Below, one piece after another: positions 24,597 to 33,293 of a stretch of DNA of 34,404 bases (position 1 is its first letter; each line of letters starts with the position of its first letter). Source of the stretch: Methylobacterium crusticola (GTDB lineage: Bacteria; Pseudomonadota; Alphaproteobacteria; Rhizobiales; Beijerinckiaceae); contig NZ_QOWC01000079.1 in assembly GCF_003574465.1 (NCBI RefSeq), positions 1-34,404 on the forward strand, given 5' to 3'. Under the pieces are notes generated by a model. It searched no databases and had not been told where the DNA came from. It worked only from the letters and a program-made list of their open reading frames with translations. The position numbers and the translations under genes are program-made.

Positions 24597-25514
24597 TTGC
24601 TGTCAATCGTCGCGGCCTGGCTCGGTTCTCCCGCCGCCGCGTTGGATGGGGCGAGGGACATTCGGTTGCCGGAGAACAGCCGTTTCCCGGAGAGCGTGAC
24701 GTCCGTCTCGGACGGTACGCTCTTCGTGAGCAGCATCACCGATGGCGGCGTTCTCAAGATCCAAGGCGACGGTGCCGCCACGACCGCCTTCCTGCGTCCC
24801 GGCGTTCACGGGACCCGGTCGACTTTCGGCCTCCTGGCCGACGAGAGGCGTGGGACCCTCTGGGTCGCTTCGAACGATGCCACGATCCTCGGCGCTCCCG
24901 GACCGACCTCCGAGGAAGGAGGATGGGTCAAGGCACTCGACCTCGCGACGGGAGCCCTCAAGCTGAGCGTCCGGCTCCCGGGCGGGAAGGCCCTCGCCAA
25001 CGATTTCGCCCTGGATGCGCAAGGAACGCTCTACGTCACCAACACGCTCGCTCCGCAGATCCTGAGATTGCGACCGGGCGCCACGAAGTTCGACGTCTTC
25101 GTCGAGAGCGAGGCTCTCAAGGACGGTCTGGACGGGATCGCGTTCGGGACCGACGGCAACCTCTACGTCAACACCTTCCTGGGCGGGGGCCTGTTTCGCA
25201 TCGACGTGAAGGACGGGGCCGCCGGTCGGGTCACGAAACTTGAAACGACGCGGTCCCTGAAGTTTCCGGACGGCCTACGCCCGTTCAAGGACGGATTCCT
25301 GATGGTCGAAGGCAGCGGCGCGCTGAGCCGCGTCAGGATCTCGGGCGACGGAGCGAGGATCGAACCCGTCGGGCAGTTTGCCGGCCCGACAGGCGTGACG
25401 GTCGCGGGCGACAGGATCTGGGTTGCCGAGGGCCAGCTGTCGCTTATCTCGGCGGCGGCCAAGGACAGCCGGGAGGCACCGAGCTTCCACCTGCGCTCCG
25501 TCGACGTGGAGTAG
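24597..25514 (+). CDS. Exported SMP-30/gluconolactonase-like beta-propeller protein
   Basis: This protein of about 305-320 residues has repeated beta-propeller blades, for example GTLFVSSITDGGVLKI, GTLWVASND, GTLYVTNTLAPQILRL, GIAFGTDGNLYVNTFLGGGLFRI and GDRIWVAEGQL. These are typical of SMP-30/sugar-lactone lactonase-like proteins, often metal dependent. LTLLSIVAAWLGSPAAA looks like the hydrophobic core and cleavage region of a signal peptide, so a periplasmic location is likely. The start is unresolved. TTG 24597 is the first conventional codon but cuts off the basic n-region. A strong AGGAGG (24540-24545) instead points to an ATC codon at 24552, which would give a complete signal peptide. 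The precise substrate is unknown. The upstream promoter shares the TetR operator pattern with the efflux pump. Confidence 0.8.
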   Translation: MLSIVAAWLGSPAAALDGARDIRLPENSRFPESVTSVSDGTLFVSSITDGGVLKIQGDGAATTAFLRPGVHGTRSTFGLLADERRGTLWVASNDATILGAPGPTSEEGGWVKALDLATGALKLSVRLPGGKALANDFALDAQGTLYVTNTLAPQILRLRPGATKFDVFVESEALKDGLDGIAFGTDGNLYVNTFLGGGLFRIDVKDGAAGRVTKLETTRSLKFPDGLRPFKDGFLMVEGSGALSRVRISGDGARIEPVGQFAGPTGVTVAGDRIWVAEGQLSLISAAAKDSREAPSFHLRSVDVE

Positions 25515-25584
25515 GCGCCGCCCAGAATTCTGAAAGCGTCGCGTGTTCCGGCCGCCTCGGAACCCGCCGTCGGCAAGCGGGGAC

Positions 25585-25812
25585 ATGACCATGATCGGGT
25601 CCACGGTTCGAAAACTGCTCTCTTCGCCGACGTGGCGGAACCTTTGGGACAGGCTCGGGGCGATGGAGATCGCTCTGGCTACGACAGAAGCGGAGATCCA
25701 AGGCGAACGTATCACACGGCTCGAAGCGGAGATGGCCGAGTTGCGGGCTCGCACCGGCCTTCCGCTTCATGCCGCCAAGTCCAAATCGGTGGGATCGTCA
25801 TGCCAATCGTGA
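25585..25812 (+). CDS. Small hypothetical protein with coiled-coil segment
   Basis: This encodes 75 residues and is not a family I recognise. Residues 1-30 are amphipathic with several aromatic residues (SPTWRNLWDRLGAMEIAL). They are followed by a charged heptad-like stretch (AEIQGERITRLEAEMAELRAR, about 35-55) that would form a short coiled coil. ATG 25585 has GGGGA upstream. It follows the lactonase by 70 bases on the same strand, so it could be its partner in a transcript. Its coding character is moderate only, and a chance frame is possible. Confidence 0.42.
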   Translation: MTMIGSTVRKLLSSPTWRNLWDRLGAMEIALATTEAEIQGERITRLEAEMAELRARTGLPLHAAKSKSVGSSCQS

Positions 25813-26690
25813 ACGGTTCGCCTGCCATTGACGAGGGAGCAGTGTCGATGGGCGGCATCGGAGGCCTGGGCTCGCCAGAATCCTGTCGGCGGTCGCCGCG
25901 GTGGCGGCCATGACCAGGCGCCGAACGCGAAGGGGCCCGGCTCGTGAAAGCGCGGGTGACGTTGGGAGCGCGAGCGGGTTCGCGTTGCGAGACGAAGGTC
26001 TCCGCCCGTCGCGAACCCGGCCCATGCCTTCACCCTATCCGTCGAGCACTAAGCCGCCGCCCTTGGATGGCCGGGCACCCCGTCGAAGTCGTCAAAGGGC
26101 CGCTCCCGCAACACAGTGGTGCCGGCCTGCGGCGCGCGACCGAGGAGGAGCCGTCGGCGCTGCGCTCCCTCCAGGACGGGGCGATCCATCACCTGCGCGG
26201 GATCCTGGCGCGCCAGCACCGGGTCGCGATCTTGCTCGCCGGCGCATGATAGATCGTCGATGATTACGCGCTCGCGCTCGACCTCTGCGTGTCTCAAGAT
26301 CTCCGAACTCATTCATTTTGTCGACGTTCGCTGATCCGCTATCCTGTTCGATTGAGCGAACGATGCGCGACTACCCGGCTGAGAATGCGACTGAGCTGAT
26401 CGGCCGAGTAGGGCTTGCAGGGTTGCGGCCATCACGCCCAGGCTGCGCGAGACGCTCTCCAAGATCTCGCCGCGCAGCAGCCGAAGCCGCATCTCGGTTG
26501 CGTCGGTGGGCCATGCGCTCGCCTCGGCCGGGACCAACCGCGTCTGCAACCGTCTTCGTGTACGTCGACGTCGTCCTCCTCACCCCTGTCACGGAGACCG
26601 TCCGCTGACGGGGTGTCTGAAGCAACCGTGGGTCGGCGGATGGCGCCCTACGATCATGCCTTCGATTGCAGCCGAGCGTCTCAGTTTTAG
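25813..26690. other. Gene-poor stretch upstream of the glycine riboswitch
   Basis: About 880 bases in which I find no reading frame with a recognisable protein family, RNA gene or repeat. Several short frames exist on both strands, but their translations are low-complexity and compete with one another. Part of it could be decayed coding DNA. Confidence 0.5.
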
Positions 26691-26704
26691 GCGCCAATTG
26701 GCGC
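26691..26704. promoter_or_regulatory. Perfect 14-bp palindrome upstream of the glycine riboswitch
   Basis: GCGCCAATTGGCGC reads identically on both strands and lies 67 bases before the first riboswitch stem. This places it in the expected promoter zone of the glycine-controlled cluster. It is a candidate operator for a dimeric regulator. No regulator gene is present in the cluster, so the protein is unknown. Confidence 0.45.
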
Positions 26705-26770
26705 ATGTTTGGTCGGTAATCGGCTTGCTAATCCTCGCACTTTCAATCAGAGGGGCGTTGTCCAAAGGAT

Positions 26771-26960
26771 CACGCGGGAGAGATCGAGGGGCTTGCGCCG
26801 CCTCGACGCCGACGGAGCAACCGCCCCGGAAACTCTCAGGCAAGAGAACCGCGTAGTCAGGACGATCTGGAGAGAGATGGCTGAAAGAGGCCATCCACCG
26901 ATGGAGAAGTTCGATCGCTTGCGCGATCGGATGACCCTCTCAGGTACCAAGACAGATGGG
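26771..26960 (+). ncRNA. Tandem glycine riboswitch (gcvT type, two aptamers)
   Basis: Aptamer 1 spans about 26771-26855. P1 is ACGCGG (26772-26777) paired with CCGCGT (26849-26854). GGGAGAG opens the core, TCGAGG/CCTCGA forms P2, and the conserved GCCGACGGAGCAA and AACTCTCAGGCAA blocks follow. Aptamer 2 follows after a short linker, at about 26865-26957. P1 is ATCTG/CAGAT, then GGAGAGAG, GATGGC/GCCATC (P2), ACCGATGGAGAAG, the hairpin GATCGC-TTGC-GCGATC, and CTCTCAGGTACC. This is the classic cooperative two-aptamer glycine sensor. The flavoprotein gene starts 55 bases later. No U-run terminator is visible, so control may act at translation initiation. Glycine riboswitches usually turn expression on for glycine degradation. 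Confidence 0.93.
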
Positions 26961-27014
26961 GCAGTCGGGTTGGCACGTCCAGCTCACGGCCCCTCTATGC
27001 TTGGATCAGATTAG

Positions 27015-28286
27015 ATGCCTCACATCGCTGTCATCGGTGCCGGGATCACCGGCGTGACGACCGCCTACGCTCTCAGCGAGCGCGGTTATCAGGTCACCGT
27101 TTTTGACCGTCACCGGTATTCCGGCATGGAGACCTCGTCCGCCAATGGCGGCCAGCTCTCTGTCAGCAACGCCGAAGTCTGGAACAAAATTTCCACGATC
27201 CTTCAGGGCATCAAGTGGATGACGCGGCGCGATGCGCCTCTCCTCGTTAATCCGAAGCCGAGCTGGCACAAGTACTCGTGGATGGCCGAATTCATTGGCC
27301 AGATCCGGCATTACGAAGCTAATACGATCGAGACCGTGCGCCTCGCGCTCGCTGCCCGCCGGCACATGTTCGCGATGGCGGAGCGCGAGAACATCGATTT
27401 CGACTTGGAGACGCGCGGGATCCTGCATTTCTACCGGGACAAAGCTGGGTTCGATAAGGCCCAGAACGTCAACGACCTCCTGCGTCGCGGCGGGCTCCAG
27501 CGGGATCCCGTCACGCCTGAGGAGATCCGGACCATCGAGCCGACCCTGAAGGGTTCGTATCACGGCGGCTTTTTCACGCCTTCGGACGCGACCGGCGACA
27601 TTCACAAGTTCACCCGCGGTCTCGCTGATGCCTGCGCGCGTCGGGGCGTGGAGTTCCGCTACGATGCGGCGATCGAGGAGATCGTGCCAGTCGGTGCTCG
27701 CTGGTGCATCCGTTGGCTGCCGGTGGCGCGCGACGACGGCGGTGCCCAGATCGAGCGCTGGGAGCCGTTGGACGTGGATGGCGTGGTAATCTGCGCCGGT
27801 TGCGCCAGTCGAGTGCTGGCAGCCCCGCTCGGCGACCGACTGAACATCTACCCGGTCAAGGGCTATTCCATCACGGTGCACCTGCACACGCCCGAGAGCC
27901 AGGAAGCGGCGCCGCAGGTCAGCATCCTCGACGATGCCACCAAGATTGTGACGAGCCGTCTCGGTCGCGATCGCTTCCGGGTCGCCGGAACAGCAGAGTT
28001 CAACGGCTTCAACCGCGACATCCGGCATGACCGGATCGAGCCGCTCATCCGCTGGTCGCGGGAGCAGTTCCCGCGCATGGCGACAGACCGCGTCGTGGCC
28101 TGGAGCGGGCTGCGGCCGATGATGCCTGGCATGCTGCCGCGGGTCGGCCCCGGCAAGCGGCGTGGCATCTTCTACAACACCGGACACGGACATCTGGGCT
28201 GGACGCTGTCCGCGGCCACCGCGCAGCTCGCCGCGGACGCGGTCGAGCAGGTCCTGCCCGCCGAGAAGCTCGGGCTGGCAGCCTGA
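27015..28286 (+). CDS. FAD-dependent amino-acid dehydrogenase/oxidase (DadA/glycine oxidase-like)
   Basis: This 423-residue flavoprotein is of the D-amino acid dehydrogenase/glycine oxidase (DAO) family. The FAD-binding HIAVIGAGITGVTTAYALSERG lies at 3-24, with the acidic end of the fold at VTVFDRH. SSANGGQLSVS marks the second nucleotide contact, and the C-terminal GLRPMMPGMLPRVGP plus NTGHGHLGWTLS closes the FAD site as in DadA. Such enzymes oxidise an amino acid to its imino/keto acid and pass electrons to the respiratory chain or oxygen. It lies directly behind a glycine riboswitch, and BHA-cycle enzymes needing glyoxylate follow. Glycine is therefore a reasonable substrate (product glyoxylate plus ammonia), though a D-amino acid or N-methylglycine cannot be excluded. 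Confidence 0.87.
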   Translation: MPHIAVIGAGITGVTTAYALSERGYQVTVFDRHRYSGMETSSANGGQLSVSNAEVWNKISTILQGIKWMTRRDAPLLVNPKPSWHKYSWMAEFIGQIRHYEANTIETVRLALAARRHMFAMAERENIDFDLETRGILHFYRDKAGFDKAQNVNDLLRRGGLQRDPVTPEEIRTIEPTLKGSYHGGFFTPSDATGDIHKFTRGLADACARRGVEFRYDAAIEEIVPVGARWCIRWLPVARDDGGAQIERWEPLDVDGVVICAGCASRVLAAPLGDRLNIYPVKGYSITVHLHTPESQEAAPQVSILDDATKIVTSRLGRDRFRVAGTAEFNGFNRDIRHDRIEPLIRWSREQFPRMATDRVVAWSGLRPMMPGMLPRVGPGKRRGIFYNTGHGHLGWTLSAATAQLAADAVEQVLPAEKLGLAA

Positions 28287-28454
28287 CATTGAACCGGCAG
28301 GCCCGACGCCAGCCGGATTGAAGCCACCCGCGCCCTCGCCAGTGCAGGCGCGAACAACCGTCGAAGACCTCACGATCTCGTCGCGCGGCTGCTCGCGAGC
28401 CGGACGCCGAGCCATCACGCGCGCGAGTGGGCCCTGGCGCCCGAAGGACCTGTC

Positions 28455-29784
28455 ATGTCGTCTGCCTCCCTCGCCTCTCCATCCGGCTCGGCACCTTTGT
28501 CGTCCCGGTCACGGGATCCGGATTTCGCCGCGCGACGCTGCGGCGTGATGGCGGCCGTGATAGGCAACACGCTCGAATTCTACGACTTCACCACGTACGC
28601 GTTCTTCGCCGTGACGATCGGCCGGACTTTCTTCCCGTCCGGCGATGCCTGGATCAGCCTTTTGGCGTCGGTCGCAACATTCGGGGTGGGCTTCGTGACG
28701 CGGCCGATCGGCGGCGTGTTCATCGGCGCCTACGCTGACCGCGCGCGCCGCAAGCCCGCCATGATGCTGACGATCGCCTTTGATGGCGGTCGGCATGCTG
28801 CTTGTAGCCCTCACGCCCGGTTACGAAGCGATCGGCGTCGCGGCCCCCGTCCTGATCGTGCTCGGACGCCTCGTCCAGGGCTTCGCGCTCGGCGGCGAGG
28901 TCGGGCCATCCACCGCCTCCCTCATCGAGAGCGCGCCCGTGGGCAAGCGTGGCCTCTACGCGAGCTGGCAGCTCGCCAGTCAGGGCATCGCGGTGCTGCA
29001 CGCGGGATCCATTGGCTTCGTCCTCTCGCTCGCGCTCAGCGCCGAGAGCATGCAGGCCTGGGGGTGGCGCATTCCATTCCTGCTCGGCCTCGTGATCATC
29101 CCGGTCGGGTTCTACATCCGCCGCTCGATGCCGGAGACCGCTGGCGAAGGGCATGGCGATGCCGAAGCGACGACCGGGGCGGTGCTGAGCCGGCTGCTGC
29201 GCCAGCATGGCAGCAAACTTGCGTTGATGATTCCCATCCTACTCTGCGGTACCGTCTCGACCTATGTCGGCAACTACATGACGATTTATGCGATTGCGAC
29301 GCTCAAGATGCCACCAAGCCTCTCCATCGCGGCGACTGCTATCGTCGGTGTCTGCCTTCTCGTCTTCTCGCTTCTCGCGGGCTTCCTGGCGGACCGCTAC
29401 GGCCGGCGGATTGTAATGATCGTGCCGCGGGTGCTTCTCGTGATCGCGGCCTACCCGGCCTTCTTCCTGATGACGACCCAGCCAGGCGCGGCCTCGCTCC
29501 TCAGCATGTCGGCCCTGCTGGCGATCCTGGGCGCAATGAGCGGCGCCGCGAGTCTGGTTGCCATTCCGGAGCTGCTGCCGCGCAGTGTTCGCAGCGCCGG
29601 CCTGTCGATCGCCTACGCGTTCGTCGTGACGGTGTTCGGCGGCACGACGCAGCTCGTGGTCACTTGGCTCATCGGCGTCACGGGCGATCCCATCGCGCCG
29701 GCCTACTACGTGATCGCGACCAGCCTCGTCGGGGTGCTGGCCATGATCGCGACGCCCGAGACCCGCAACGACGTCCTCGCTTGA
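28455..29784 (+). pseudogene. MFS transporter (metabolite:H+ symporter type) interrupted by a frameshift
   Basis: The first part (28455 to about 28780) encodes GNTLEFYDFTTYAFFAVTIGRTFFP, the TM1 signature of the metabolite:H+ symporter/proline-citrate branch of MFS, and the RPIGGVFIGAYADRARRKPAMMLTIA loop. The rest, including LGRLVQGFALGGEVGPSTASL and the C-terminal six helices with FLADRYGRR, continues in the next frame. Removing one T from the TTT at 28779-28781 restores LTIALMAVGMLLVALTPGY and a full-length protein of about 442 residues. The gene may be inactive in this strain, or the base may be a sequencing error. It follows the flavoprotein gene by 168 bases, with GAAGGAC before the ATG. 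Its place in the cluster suggests uptake of the compound whose hydrolysis yields glycine. Confidence 0.87.
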
Positions 29785-29860
29785 GGCGAGCGTTCGACGG
29801 AGGCGGGTGGCGCGCTCGATCGCACCAACCGCCTCCCGCGCTCGAGCATGGGAGAAGATC

Positions 29861-31075
29861 ATGACCGACATCGTCACCGAACGGTCCGCATTGCGAGACG
29901 CGCTCGATACCTACAAGCCCGAGCTGGTCGAGATCAGGCGGACGATCCACGCCCACCCGGAAGTCGGGTTCGAAGAGACCCGGACTGCTGGCCTCGTGGC
30001 CGAACGCCTCCGCGCGTGGGGGTTGGAGGTGAGCGAAGGCCTCGGGGGAACGGGCGTCGTGGCCACGCTCACAGGGACGAGTTCGGGCAACGGCTCAATC
30101 GGGCTGCGGGCCGACATGGACGCCCTCCACATCCAGGAAACGCCCGGGCGGCTCCACGGCTCGGCCATCCCGGGAAAGATGCATGCCTGCGGGCATGACG
30201 GCCACACGACCATGCTGCTCGGTGCGGCGCGCTACCTCGCCGAGCACCGCGACAGCTTTGCGGGCGATGTCGTGTTCATCTTCCAGCCTGCTGAAGAGGT
30301 CTTGACCGGAGCCCGCCGTATGATCGGCGAGGGCCTCTTCGAGCAGCACCCAGTCGACGCGGTCTACGGGATGCACAACATGCCGGGTCTACCAGCCGGC
30401 GAGTTCCACATCCGAAGCGGGCCATTTCTCGCCGCGAGCGACAGCTGGGCCGTGACGTTCCGGGGCACCGGCGGCCACGGCGGCGCAGGCGCGCACCTCG
30501 CCAAGGATCCTACCCTGTCGGCGGCCCACTTCGTGCTCGCGCTTCAGACGATCGTCAGCCGCAACGTGCCGGCGATCGAGACCGCGGTCGTCAGCGTCGG
30601 CTCGATCGAGGGCGGCGACCCGAATTCACCCAACATCATCCCGACCGAGGTCAGGTTGACCGGAACCGCGCGGTCTTACTCAGCCTCTACGCGTGATCTG
30701 ATCGAGCGCCGGCTCGGCGAGATCGCGGACGCACAGGGGTTGACGTTCGGTTGTCGGAGCGAGCTCGACTATCGCAGGCTCTGCCCGCCGCTGGTCGGCG
30801 ACGCGGATCACGTTGCTCGATCAGTCGCGGCCGCCTCGTCCCTGGTCGGCCGCGGCAAGGTCAAGACCGACCCGCACTTGCTGACCGCGTCCGAGGACTT
30901 TTCTTTCATGCTCGAGGCGCGGCCCGGATCCTTCATCCTGATCGGCAACGGCGTGAACCAGGACGGCAGCTTCGCGCCCGTCCATACGCCCGAATACGAC
31001 TTCAACGACGACATTCTGACGCTCGGAGCCGCCTATTGGGTCGGCCTCGTCCAGCAGGAATTGCGGCCGAGATGA
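29861..31075 (+). CDS. M20D amidohydrolase (hippurate hydrolase/N-acyl amino acid hydrolase-like)
   Basis: This 404-residue metallopeptidase-family enzyme has the M20D motifs IRRTIHAHPEVGFEE (25-39), GLRADMDALHIQE, and HACGHDGHTTMLLGAARYL with the metal-binding Cys/His. VFIFQPAEE provides the catalytic Glu region, and AVYGMHNMPGLPAGEFHIRSG and VHTPEYDFND carry the remaining metal-binding histidines. The dimerisation domain inserts around FRGTGGHGGAGAHLAKDPT. The family cleaves N-acyl amino acids such as hippurate (N-benzoylglycine), or indole-amino acid conjugates. In a cluster headed by a glycine riboswitch, release of glycine from an N-acylglycine is an attractive role, but the acyl group cannot be read from the sequence. 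It starts 76 bases after the transporter, with GGAGAAG before ATG 29861. Confidence 0.9.
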   Translation: MTDIVTERSALRDALDTYKPELVEIRRTIHAHPEVGFEETRTAGLVAERLRAWGLEVSEGLGGTGVVATLTGTSSGNGSIGLRADMDALHIQETPGRLHGSAIPGKMHACGHDGHTTMLLGAARYLAEHRDSFAGDVVFIFQPAEEVLTGARRMIGEGLFEQHPVDAVYGMHNMPGLPAGEFHIRSGPFLAASDSWAVTFRGTGGHGGAGAHLAKDPTLSAAHFVLALQTIVSRNVPAIETAVVSVGSIEGGDPNSPNIIPTEVRLTGTARSYSASTRDLIERRLGEIADAQGLTFGCRSELDYRRLCPPLVGDADHVARSVAAASSLVGRGKVKTDPHLLTASEDFSFMLEARPGSFILIGNGVNQDGSFAPVHTPEYDFNDDILTLGAAYWVGLVQQELRPR

Positions 31076-31147
31076 CTCCTTCGGCACCGGAGGCGGCCGC
31101 ACCGCAGCCGGTCACACACCAATCAGCTCACGAGGACAAATTACACG

Positions 31148-32095
31148 ATGGACATCCCCACGCTTTCAGACGTACTGACCGCGCATGAGCGCATCAAGCC
31201 ATACATTCACCGGACGCCGGTGCTGACTTCCAGCTTCATTGACACGCTCGCTGGCGCCGAACTCTTCTTCAAGTGCGAAAACTTCCAGAAAGCCGGTGCC
31301 TTCAAGGCGCGCGGCGCGTCGAACGCTGTGTTCGGCCTGGACGCGGCGCAAGCCGCCAAGGGTGTCGCGACGCATTCATCCGGCAATCACGGCAGCTGCC
31401 TGTCCTACGCGGCGGGTCGGCGCGGCATCCCCTGCACGGTCGTCATGCCGCGAACCGCTCCGCGGGCCAAGAAGGACGCTGTGCAAGGCTACGGCGCCCG
31501 GGTGGTCGAGTGCGAGCCCTCGACGTCCTCGCGGGAGGCCGTGTTCGCGGAAGTCGTGGCCGCGACCGGGGCCGAGTTCGTCCACCCCTACAACGATCCG
31601 CGCGTCATCGCGGGCCAAGCCACCTGCTCGCGGGAGCTGATCGAGCAGGTCGCTGGCCTCGACGCCGTAATCGCGCCGATCGGCGGCGGCGGCATGGTGT
31701 CGGGCACCTGCCTGACGTTATCGAACCTCGCCTCTAATATCCGCATCTACGGGGCCGAGCCCGAACAGGCTGACGACGCTTACCGCAGCTTCAAGGCCGG
31801 CCACATCATAGCTGACGATGCGCCCAGCACGATCGCGGACGGTCTCAAGGTACCGCTCAAGGAGCTGACCTGGCACTTCGTCCGGAACCACGTCACCGAC
31901 ATCCTGACCGCGTCCGAGGCCGAGATCGTCGAGGCCATGGAGCTGACTTGGAAACGAATGAAGATCCTGATCGAACCGTCTTGCGCGGTGCCGCTCGCTA
32001 CGATCCTGAAGAACCGCGACGTCTTCGCCGGCAAGCGCGTCGGCGTCATCCTGACAGGCGGCAACGTCGATCTCCACAAGCTTCCCTGGCAGTGA
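31148..32095 (+). CDS. bhcB: Beta-hydroxyaspartate dehydratase (threonine dehydratase family)
   Basis: This 315-residue fold-type II PLP enzyme has the PLP-binding Lys53 in AGAFKARGA, SSGNHGSCLSYAA as the phosphate/substrate loop, GGGGMVSG near residue 180 as the phosphate-binding glycine loop, and LTGGNVDL at the end. Alone it would be called a threonine/serine dehydratase. Its place 11 bases before a beta-hydroxyaspartate aldolase and upstream of an iminosuccinate reductase matches the Paracoccus bhcBCD order. It also lacks the regulatory ACT domain of biosynthetic threonine deaminase. The expected reaction is dehydration of (2R,3S)-beta-hydroxyaspartate to iminosuccinate in the cytoplasm. 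It follows the amidohydrolase by 72 bases; the ATG is preceded only by a weak purine stretch. Confidence 0.87.
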   Translation: MDIPTLSDVLTAHERIKPYIHRTPVLTSSFIDTLAGAELFFKCENFQKAGAFKARGASNAVFGLDAAQAAKGVATHSSGNHGSCLSYAAGRRGIPCTVVMPRTAPRAKKDAVQGYGARVVECEPSTSSREAVFAEVVAATGAEFVHPYNDPRVIAGQATCSRELIEQVAGLDAVIAPIGGGGMVSGTCLTLSNLASNIRIYGAEPEQADDAYRSFKAGHIIADDAPSTIADGLKVPLKELTWHFVRNHVTDILTASEAEIVEAMELTWKRMKILIEPSCAVPLATILKNRDVFAGKRVGVILTGGNVDLHKLPWQ

Positions 32096-32106
32096 AGGAA
32101 ACCGAG

Positions 32107-33270
32107 ATGACCATCCAGACCACGTTCGGCCCCGATGATGTCGGCTACGCCGTTCCCGCGATCCCTGGCATGCCGGAGAGAGAGATCCAGACCCCGTGCC
32201 TGATCCTCGATCTCGACGCGCTGGAGCGAAACATCCGCAAGATGGGCGACTACGCCCGTGCCCGGAACATGCGGCACCGCGCGCACGGCAAGATGCACAA
32301 GTCCGTTGACGTCCTTCGCCTGCAACAAGAGCTCGGCGGAGCGGTCGGCGTCTGCTGTCAGAAGGTGTCGGAGGCGGAGGTCTTCGCGCGCGCCGGCATC
32401 AAGGACATCCTGGTCTCGAACGAGGTGCGCGACCCGGCCAAGATCGACCGGTTGGCGCGGCTTCCCGGCTATGGCGGCCGGGTGATCGTCTGCCTGGACG
32501 ACATCGACAACGTCCCCGACCTGTCGGCGGCCGCCAGCAAGCACGGCACGGTGCTCGACTGCTTCGTCGAGATCGATTGCGGCGCCGGACGCTGCGGGGT
32601 GAAGACAGCCGCGCAGGTGCTGGCCATCGCCAAGGCAATCGACGTCGCCCCGAACCTCCGCTTCACCGGCATCCAGGCCTATCAGGGCGCCATGCAGCAC
32701 CTCGACAAGTTTGAGGACCGGAAGGCCAAGCTCGACGCGGCGATCACTCAGGTCAAGGAGGCGGTGGACTTGCTCGAGCAGGAGGGGCTCAAGCCCGAGC
32801 TCGTCAGCGGCGGCGGCACCGGAAGCTACTATTTCGAGAGCACGTCGGGGGTCTACAACGAGCTCCAGTGCGGCAGCTACGCATTCATGGATGCCGACTA
32901 TGGCCGCATCCACGACAAGGACGGCCGGCGCATCGACAAGGGCGAATGGGAGAATTCCCTCTTCATCCTGACCAGCATCATGAGCCACGCCAAGCCCGAC
33001 AAGGCGATCTGCGACGCCGGGCTCAAGGCGCAATCGGTCGATTCCGGCCTGCCGTTCATCTTCGGCCGTGAAGACGTGAAGTACGTCAAGTGCTCGGACG
33101 AGCACGGGGTCATCGACGATCCGGGCAACGTGCTGAAGGTCAACGATAAGCTGCGCCTCGTGCCAGGTCACTGCGACCCGACCTGCAACGTGCATGACTG
33201 GTATGTTGGCGTCCGCGGCGGTGTAGTCGAGACCCTGTGGCCTGTCTCGGCGCGCGGTAAGGCTTTCTAG
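32107..33270 (+). CDS. bhcC: Beta-hydroxyaspartate aldolase (D-threonine aldolase/DSD1 family)
   Basis: This 387-residue fold-type III PLP enzyme has an N-terminal IQTPCLILDLDALERNI and the PLP lysine in RAHGKMHKS (Lys62). FVEIDCGAGRCGV and ELVSGGGTGSYYFES (phosphate-binding) follow, and PGHCDPTCNVHDWYVG near the C-terminus carries the His/Asp metal site of D-threonine aldolase-like enzymes. As far as I recall, the length and the run EIQTPCLILDLDALERN agree with Paracoccus BhcC. The expected reaction is Mg2+- and PLP-dependent condensation of glycine and glyoxylate to (2R,3S)-beta-hydroxyaspartate. ATG 32107 has AAGGAAACCGAG upstream and lies 11 bases after bhcB. The alternative, a D-threonine aldolase or D-threo-hydroxyaspartate dehydratase, is less likely given the neighbours. 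Confidence 0.9.
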   Translation: MTIQTTFGPDDVGYAVPAIPGMPEREIQTPCLILDLDALERNIRKMGDYARARNMRHRAHGKMHKSVDVLRLQQELGGAVGVCCQKVSEAEVFARAGIKDILVSNEVRDPAKIDRLARLPGYGGRVIVCLDDIDNVPDLSAAASKHGTVLDCFVEIDCGAGRCGVKTAAQVLAIAKAIDVAPNLRFTGIQAYQGAMQHLDKFEDRKAKLDAAITQVKEAVDLLEQEGLKPELVSGGGTGSYYFESTSGVYNELQCGSYAFMDADYGRIHDKDGRRIDKGEWENSLFILTSIMSHAKPDKAICDAGLKAQSVDSGLPFIFGREDVKYVKCSDEHGVIDDPGNVLKVNDKLRLVPGHCDPTCNVHDWYVGVRGGVVETLWPVSARGKAF

Positions 33271-33293
33271 CCCTGCCTTCGAAGCCATCACTA

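Noticed and set aside
25800..25913. 37-codon frame with a glycine-rich start overlapping the end of the small coiled-coil gene
   Set aside because: It is too short, with no clear ribosome-binding site and no resemblance to a known peptide. It may be chance.
25900..26610. Search for transposase or other gene remnants in the stretch before the riboswitch
   Set aside because: Short frames on both strands were read, but none showed a conserved motif, and no flanking inverted repeats were seen.
31148..32095. Annotation as biosynthetic threonine deaminase (ilvA)
   Set aside because: No ACT regulatory domain, no branched-chain amino acid genes nearby, and the bhcC/bhcD neighbours favour beta-hydroxyaspartate dehydratase.
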